Both the position numbers and the translations under genes were made by a program. From contig CALLXO010000220.1 in NCBI GenBank assembly GCA_937875645.1, positions 1-12,156 on the forward strand: DNA of 12,156 nt, given 5' to 3'. This DNA is from an uncultured Clostridia bacterium (GTDB lineage: Bacteria > Bacillota > Clostridia > Christensenellales > CAG-314). A model generated the notes under the pieces. That model was not told the DNA's origin. It did no database searches and was given only the letters and a program-made list of their open reading frames with translations. This document shows, piece by piece, positions 8,853-12,156 of the stretch (position 1 is its first letter; each line of letters starts with the position of its first letter).

Positions 8853-10124
8853 ATGGACAAGCACAATATCAAATACGATATTTATTCGCAAATAATAAAC
8901 AGCGAACTAATAGTCGCTTTAGGTTGTACCGAACCGATAGCAATAGCATTTGTTGCGGCAAAAGCAAGACAAGTTTTAAATGCGGTGCCTCAAAGCGTTG
9001 TTGTGGAAGTGTGCGGCAATATAATTAAAAACACCAAAAGCGTAGTTGTCCCCAACACCGATGGACTTAAGGGGATAAGCAGTGCGGCGGCGGCAGGTAT
9101 TTTGTTTGGCGACGCTGACAAAAAGTTAGAAGTGCTGTCCGCCATAAAAAAAGAAAATAAAGGGGAAATAAAAAATTTTATTGACGAAGGAAAAATTAAA
9201 GTAATAGCCAGCGAAAGCCCCAAAATTTTTTATATCAACGTTTATGCAAAAGCGGGGGAAAGGGAAGTAAGCGTCACCTTAGAGGACAACCATACAAACA
9301 TTACGGAAATTACCCTCAACGGCAAAACAATTTTTAAACCTAGTAACAATCAGCAACTTTGCGAAAAAGATAAACTTTATTCCTACCTCGAAGTTGCAGA
9401 TATTGTGAACTACGCTGATTGCGTTGACTTAAACAACGTTAGTTTTGCGCTGAACCGTCAAATAGAACTTAATATGGCAATAAGCGAAGAGGGTTTAAAG
9501 AATAATTGGGGCGCAAAAATAGGCAAAATTATTTCGGAAAACAATTGCGACATAAACAACAAGGTCATTGCGGCAGCGGCAGCAGGCAGCGATGCGCGAA
9601 TGAGCGGTTGCTGTATGCCTGTTGTAATAGTTTCCGGCAGCGGCAATCAAGGTATTACCGCAAGCGTTCCGGTTATTAGATATTCTCAATACTTAAACAG
9701 CGATAGAGAGACGTTGCTGCGCGCTTTGTTAATTAGCAACCTCATGACAATACATCAAAAAACAGGCATCGGCAAGTTAAGCGCTTTTTGCGGTGCGGTG
9801 AGCGCAGGAGTAGGTGCGGCATGCGGAATAGCATATCTTAACGGCGGCAGATACGATGCAATAGCGCATACTGCTGTCAACGCTCTTGCAATAGCAAGCG
9901 GCATAATATGCGACGGCGCAAAGCCAAGTTGTGCGGGCAAAATAGCGGCATCGGTTTTTGTGGGGCTACTCGGATATCAAATGTATCTAAATGGTCAGGA
10001 GTTTTTGGGCGGCGAAGGCATAATTACAAAGGGCGTGGATAAAACGATAGCAAATGTAGGCAGGTTGGCAAAAAAAGGCATGAAGGAAACAGATAAGGAA
10101 ATTATTAAAATAATGGCAGAATAA
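8853..10124 (+). CDS. cyuA: L-cysteine desulfidase, CyuA/YhaM (UPF0597) family
   Basis: This family uses an iron-sulfur cluster to split L-cysteine into pyruvate, ammonia and hydrogen sulfide, and is related to the alpha part of iron-sulfur L-serine dehydratases. Recognisable blocks are ALGCTEPIAIAFVAA near the N terminus, VVPNTDGLKGISSAAAAG, LEDNHTNI, AAAAGSDARMSG, SGSGNQGITASVPV, and the C-terminal SGIICDGAKPSCAGKIAAS. Counting from ATG 8835, the cysteines at 319 (SAFCGAV), 359 and 366 have the spacing expected of cluster ligands. The length (423 or 429 residues) is normal and no residue block is missing. I chose ATG 8853 because it places the GCTEP cysteine at position 25, close to E. coli YhaM, and because a promoter covers the alternative ATG at 8835. 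Neither start has a ribosome binding site. The gene is divergent from the V-ATPase operon; no transporter or regulator partner is visible. Confidence 0.9.
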   Translation: MDKHNIKYDIYSQIINSELIVALGCTEPIAIAFVAAKARQVLNAVPQSVVVEVCGNIIKNTKSVVVPNTDGLKGISSAAAAGILFGDADKKLEVLSAIKKENKGEIKNFIDEGKIKVIASESPKIFYINVYAKAGEREVSVTLEDNHTNITEITLNGKTIFKPSNNQQLCEKDKLYSYLEVADIVNYADCVDLNNVSFALNRQIELNMAISEEGLKNNWGAKIGKIISENNCDINNKVIAAAAAGSDARMSGCCMPVVIVSGSGNQGITASVPVIRYSQYLNSDRETLLRALLISNLMTIHQKTGIGKLSAFCGAVSAGVGAACGIAYLNGGRYDAIAHTAVNALAIASGIICDGAKPSCAGKIAASVFVGLLGYQMYLNGQEFLGGEGIITKGVDKTIANVGRLAKKGMKETDKEIIKIMAE

Positions 10125-10233
10125 GCTAATTAAACAAATATCTTTACAAAAAACTGCCAAAAAAACCATAAAAAAGCACAATTGTCAAAAATAACATAAT
10201 TTTCATAAAATATTAAAAAGGTATGTAAAATTG

Positions 10234-10267
10234 TTTGCATTATGTGTTTTATATGTTATAATAACAT
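10234..10267 (+). promoter_or_regulatory. Promoter with palindromic element over the -10 box
   Basis: TTTGCA (10234-10239), 17 bases, then a perfect TATAAT (10257-10262) preceded by TG in the extended -10 arrangement (TGTTATAAT). The -10 box sits in a perfect 7+1+7 palindrome, ATGTTATAATAACAT (10253-10267). With one mismatched pair it extends to 21 bp (10250-10270). A symmetric element covering the -10 and start point is a typical repressor-operator placement, but no regulator gene is nearby. Predicted start is about 10269, giving a leader of about 25 bases. Confidence 0.7.
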
Positions 10268-10293
10268 GTAAAGTAAAATAGGAGGTAAATCAT

Positions 10294-10764
10294 ATGAGTG
10301 TTGTTAAGCGTAATAAGCTGTTTTTGGCTATAATTTGTTCGTTTTTGCTTATGTTTTGTTTAACGTCGGCTATTGTATTAATAAATAACGGCACAGCATT
10401 CTATCCCGATGATTTTATTACTCCTACATTAACCACAATTGAGGTAGAAGGCGACCTTACTCAAAAAAATGTAGTTTTGGACGGAGCTTCAAAAAAAGTG
10501 GATATAGCTGTCAATAATACGGCGGAAAGTTATATCATAACGGTAGAAGCAGACAAAAACGTAGGCATTGTATTAGTGGACAATTCCGGCGACACAATTG
10601 AACTGGTTTGGGACGATACAAAGAGTGCATACGTGTTTGACAGCGCAAAAAGCAGTAGCCATGACATTGACGGATATTCCGTTGTGATAAACGGCGATAA
10701 TCAAACGGAAGCCGAAAACGTTGTAAAAATCAGCGTAACAGCAAACAAAACCGAAACACCTTAA
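10294..10764 (+). CDS. Small membrane-anchored or secreted acidic protein, unknown function
   Basis: I do not recognise this 156-residue protein. Residues 1-8 are positively charged (KRNK), followed by a hydrophobic segment (about 9-31, FLAIICSFLLMF and onward), so it is exported or anchored by an uncleaved signal. No lipobox is evident around the two cysteines in this segment. The remaining 120 or so residues are acidic, rich in Asp, Asn, Val, Ser and Thr, contain no cysteine, and alternate polar and hydrophobic residues (KKVDIAVNN, NVGIVLVDNSGD, NVVKISVTANK), suggesting a beta-sandwich-like extracellular domain. Translation is well supported: AGGAGG (10280-10285) lies eight bases before ATG 10294. 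The gene has its own near-consensus promoter and an intrinsic terminator 26 bases after the stop, so it is a single-gene unit. A role at the cell surface is inference. Confidence 0.82.
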   Translation: MSVVKRNKLFLAIICSFLLMFCLTSAIVLINNGTAFYPDDFITPTLTTIEVEGDLTQKNVVLDGASKKVDIAVNNTAESYIITVEADKNVGIVLVDNSGDTIELVWDDTKSAYVFDSAKSSSHDIDGYSVVINGDNQTEAENVVKISVTANKTETP

Positions 10765-10789
10765 TGTTAGCAAAATTACCTAAAAACTT

Positions 10790-10815
10790 ACAGCCCCAAA
10801 ACGGGGCTGTTTTTT
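10790..10815 (+). terminator. Intrinsic terminator after the small secreted protein gene
   Basis: The stem ACAGCCCC (10790-10797) and GGGGCTGT (10803-10810) enclose a five-base loop (AAAAC) and run straight into a T tract (10810-10815). It ends the plus-strand gene at 10764. On the minus strand the same hairpin is followed by AAG and then five T, so it may also stop transcription from the ABC exporter gene that converges on it. Confidence 0.93.
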
Positions 10816-10886
10816 GTGGTGAAAAAGCAAAGGTATTTTTTTAATTTGACAGTTTTGGTATACATCAATTGTAAAGCTGTATCCTA

Positions 10887-12156
10887 TCACATCGTAAACT
10901 GGCTGTTATACAGTTCGGCATAAAAGCCGTTGTCTTTTAGCAATTGTTTGTGTGTACCTTTTTCGATAATATCGCCTTCCTTCATAACCAATATAAGATC
11001 AGCGTTTTTTATTGTGGACAGTCGGTGCGCAATAATAAAAGAAGTGCGGCCTTTCATTAATTTATCCATTGCCTGCTGAGTGATTATTTCTGTGCGGGTG
11101 TCAACGTTGCTGGTTGCTTCGTCTAAAATTAGCATAGGTGCGTTTTCTATCATTGCCCGAGCTATTGTCAAAAGCTGCTTTTGTCCGGAGGACAGTCCTG
11201 CTTTGTCGTCTAAAATTGCATGGTAATTATCAGGCAAAGTCATAATAAAATGGTGCAAGCCTACAGCCTTTAAGGCGGAAAATACTTCTTCGTCAGATAC
11301 ATTGTTTTTTCCGTACCGCACGTTTTCTAATATTGTCCCTTCAAAAACCCAAGTGTCTTGCAGTACCATACCAAATAAGCTATGCACGTTAAAACGTGTC
11401 AAGTGGGTAAGCGGTACGCCGTCCACTAAAATTTGCCCCTCGTCTAATTCATAAAAACGCATAAGCAAATTAACAATGGTTGTTTTCCCTGCTCCGGTAG
11501 GGCCTACAATAGCTACTTTTTGCCCCGCTTTAATATCGGCATTAAAATCTTTTATTACTGTTTTTTCGGAGGAATAACCAAACTTAACATTTTTAAACGT
11601 TACGTTGCCTTTTATGTCAGTTAATACGGTTTTTACATCGTCCGCTTTCATTTCTTCCGCATCCAAAAACTCAAAAACTCTTTCGCTTGCCGCAGCCATA
11701 GACTGCAAGCTGGTTGTCGCTTGCGCTATGTGCGAAAGCGGGTTGGTAAAATACCTAATATAAAGCATAAAGGCGACTATAACGCCAATTTGAGTTAATC
11801 CCGAGATGGTCAATGCTCCGCCTATTACACATACCACAACAAAACTAAAATTGCTTACAAATCCCATCAGCGGTTGCATAAGTCCGCTTAAAAATTGACT
11901 TTTCCATGCGCTGACATAAAGCTCATTGTTTATTTTTGCAAATTTTTCCATTGCTTTTCGCTGGCCGTTGTAAGCTGTTACTACGTTGTGTCCGGCGTAA
12001 ATTTCCTCTATGTGACCGTTTAATTCGCCTAAGGAGTTTTGTTGTCTCCTAAAATATTTTTGCGATATCTTTATAATAATAAACATTAACAAAACACCTA
12101 ATATTACGCTGCCTATCGCGCTAAAAGCCATAATGTAGTTTGTTAAAAGCATCATA
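10887..12156 (-). CDS. ABC exporter half-transporter, multidrug type (partial, 5' end outside window)
   Basis: This is the C-terminal 422 residues of a membrane-ATPase fusion that exports a substrate driven by ATP. The frame is still open at the right edge, and the family's usual 570-620 residues imply that about 150-200 N-terminal residues lie outside. Residue numbers are counted from the first Met in the window. Residues 1-160 are the last membrane helices and coupling helices, including EIYAGHNVVTAYNGQ. The nucleotide-binding domain has Walker A GPTGAGKT (218-225), Q-loop Gln266 (VLQDTWVF), signature LSSGQ (321-325, a mild variant of LSGGQ), Walker B MLILDE (341-346), D-loop SNVD, and switch His377 (IIAHRLSTI). 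All catalytic residues are present, so the visible part looks functional. It resembles exporters that work as heterodimers with a second half-transporter, which might be the next gene upstream. The substrate cannot be told from sequence. It ends at TGA-like convergent position 10887, facing the shared terminator. Confidence 0.95.
   Translation of the reverse strand, partial: MMLLTNYIMAFSAIGSVILGVLLMFIIIKISQKYFRRQQNSLGELNGHIEEIYAGHNVVTAYNGQRKAMEKFAKINNELYVSAWKSQFLSGLMQPLMGFVSNFSFVVVCVIGGALTISGLTQIGVIVAFMLYIRYFTNPLSHIAQATTSLQSMAAASERVFEFLDAEEMKADDVKTVLTDIKGNVTFKNVKFGYSSEKTVIKDFNADIKAGQKVAIVGPTGAGKTTIVNLLMRFYELDEGQILVDGVPLTHLTRFNVHSLFGMVLQDTWVFEGTILENVRYGKNNVSDEEVFSALKAVGLHHFIMTLPDNYHAILDDKAGLSSGQKQLLTIARAMIENAPMLILDEATSNVDTRTEIITQQAMDKLMKGRTSFIIAHRLSTIKNADLILVMKEGDIIEKGTHKQLLKDNGFYAELYNSQFTM

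Noticed and set aside
10844..10886. TTGACA near 10853 as a plus-strand promoter
   Set aside because: No acceptable -10 box lies 16-18 bases downstream, and it would drive transcription only antisense to the ABC exporter.

Overview
The window is a low-GC bacterial segment. Strong AGGAGG-type ribosome binding sites, sigma-70/SigA-like promoters, an ntp-type V-ATPase cluster and a multidrug-type ABC exporter point to a Firmicutes/Clostridia-like organism. That is inference; nothing here names a species.

Region 1 (about 180-8644, minus strand) is one tightly packed V-type (A/V-type) ATPase operon. Its order, 5' to 3', is H/G stalk, I, K, E, C, F, A, B, D, the same as Enterococcus hirae ntpFIKECGABD. 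Most neighbours overlap or lie within about a dozen bases. A, B, F, K, E and the H/G stalk subunit look intact, with the expected catalytic and ion-binding residues. Three genes, as written, do not encode a single full-length product. D has a frameshift with about six residues missing near residue 40. C has a frameshift in its middle. I has an in-frame TAA at codon 170. These are the subunits for the rotor shaft, the shaft-to-ring connector and the ion-channel stator. If the sequence is correct, the machine could hydrolyse ATP at best but could not couple it to ion transport. The pattern suggests recent decay of the operon, a poor-quality assembly, or (less likely) recoding. The K subunit carries the Na+-site residues known from E. 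hirae NtpK, so the intact ancestor was probably a sodium pump.

Region 2 (8645-10124) starts with a divergent promoter region and then a plus-strand gene for a CyuA/YhaM-family L-cysteine desulfidase, apparently complete. A good promoter overlaps the most upstream ATG, so the gene may start at the second ATG on a leaderless message.

Region 3 (10125-10886) holds a small plus-strand gene for an N-terminally anchored or secreted acidic protein of unknown function. It has a near-consensus promoter with a palindrome over its -10 box, a strong ribosome binding site, and an intrinsic terminator directly behind it. It is a self-contained single-gene transcription unit.

Region 4 (10887-12156, minus strand) is the C-terminal part of an ABC exporter half-transporter whose start lies beyond the right edge.

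I see no CRISPR array, insertion sequence, tRNA, rRNA or clear novel defence or biosynthetic system. The most noteworthy features are the multiply broken V-ATPase operon and the orphan secreted protein.
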